12,234 nt of DNA from CAVALG01 sp963589585 (lineage in GTDB: Bacteria; Bacillota; Clostridia; Oscillospirales; Acutalibacteraceae): NCBI GenBank assembly GCA_963589585.1, contig CAVALG010000113.1:1-12234 (forward strand). The letters run 5' to 3'. Of the stretch, positions 11,876 through 12,234 are shown one piece after another (the stretch's first letter is position 1; each line of letters starts with the position of its first letter). The translations under genes and the position numbers were made by a program. The notes under the pieces were generated by a model, which was not told the origin of the DNA, did no database searches, and was given only the letters and a program-made list of their open reading frames with translations.

Positions 11876-12234
11876 TTAGACGCTAGAAATTAGATTTTAG
11901 GCATTAGATGTGATTGAAATAAGATAAAGAATAGACGGAAAATACGGCTTACCGTCCGTTTTCAATTTTACGGTATGCAGGAGAAACTTGCCTCCCTCTG
12001 ACGAGGGAGGTGTCACGGCTTTAGCCGTGACGGAGGGAGAGAAAAGACTAACGACAAGAACAATTTACCGTTTGTTGTTAATCTTAAATATGGTAACGGT
12101 AGTTTAATAACAGACAGCAAATATTGCTACAGTTAGCATTTCTTCTCTCCCTCAGTCAAAAATCAAAGATTTTTGCCAGTGTCTCGGCTGCCGCCTCGGT
12201 CGGTGCTTCTGCTTCGCAGAGGTGTCCACCGGAC
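11876..12234. repeat. Composite palindromic intergenic repeat region, running off the window
   Basis: No coding signal is seen here. TTAGATTTTAG (11890-11900) matches the end of the element at 5419. Perfect stems follow in series: CCTCCCTC/GAGGGAGG (11991-12010), TCACGGCT/AGCCGTGA (12013-12030) and CAAAAATC/GATTTTTG (12157-12175). GAGGGAGAGAA (from about 12033) is repeated inverted as TTCTCTCCCTC (about 12142-12152), so two related elements face each other. TATGGTAACGGTAG (12089-12102) is an exact copy of 5432-5445. The block probably continues past position 12234. Confidence 0.65.

Overview
The window looks like chromosomal DNA from an anaerobic, endospore-forming, low-to-mid GC Firmicute, most likely a gut Clostridia/Oscillospiraceae (Ruminococcaceae-like) bacterium. 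The reasons are the adjacent sporulation genes gpr and spoIIP, an ECF-type BioY, AGGAGG-type ribosome binding sites with several TTG starts, type I dockerin modules, and the short palindromic intergenic repeats I associate with that family. This placement is inference from gene content; no rRNA marker is present.

Layout. Positions 1-329 hold the 3' end of a SLOG/YpsA-like gene. On the minus strand follow a Cu/Zn superoxide dismutase (342-824) whose Shine-Dalgarno lies inside an 11-bp perfect stem, an XRE-type HTH plus zinc-ribbon regulator (921-1361), and a LacA/Maa-type sugar O-acetyltransferase (1485-2090). A minus-strand tRNA cluster (2194-2524) has intact tRNA-Ser(TGA) and tRNA-Ser(GCT) genes, with a decayed partial copy of the latter between them. 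On the plus strand, gpr, spoIIP and a 68-residue membrane protein (2674-4851) form a sporulation operon.

At 4915-5334 a DUF6514-like small gene (minus) faces a divergent promoter region with two TGTGA-N7-TCACA dyads flanking a near-consensus sigma-A promoter. A 114-bp element with 13-bp inverted ends precedes a 79-residue membrane protein (5550-5789). Then come bioY (5949-6479), tRNA-Gln(CTG) on the minus strand, and a stand-alone small serine recombinase (6880-7488).

The accessory centrepiece is 7516-11795. A TTGACA-N17-TATAAC promoter overlapping the recombinase terminator drives a leader of about 290 nt with many complementary segments. Two large secreted proteins follow, 17 bp apart. Both have a signal peptide, many copies of a Cys-rich repeat (about 45 residues in the first protein, 30-45 in the second) ending in a GH motif, a cohesin-like domain and a C-terminal dockerin, but in different orders (repeats-cohesin-dockerin versus cohesin-repeats-dockerin). 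Having both interaction modules on each chain suggests cell-surface or extracellular assembly. No catalytic domain is visible.

Positions 11800-12234 have no gene and consist of stacked palindromic repeats that share a 14-bp core with the element at 5419-5532.
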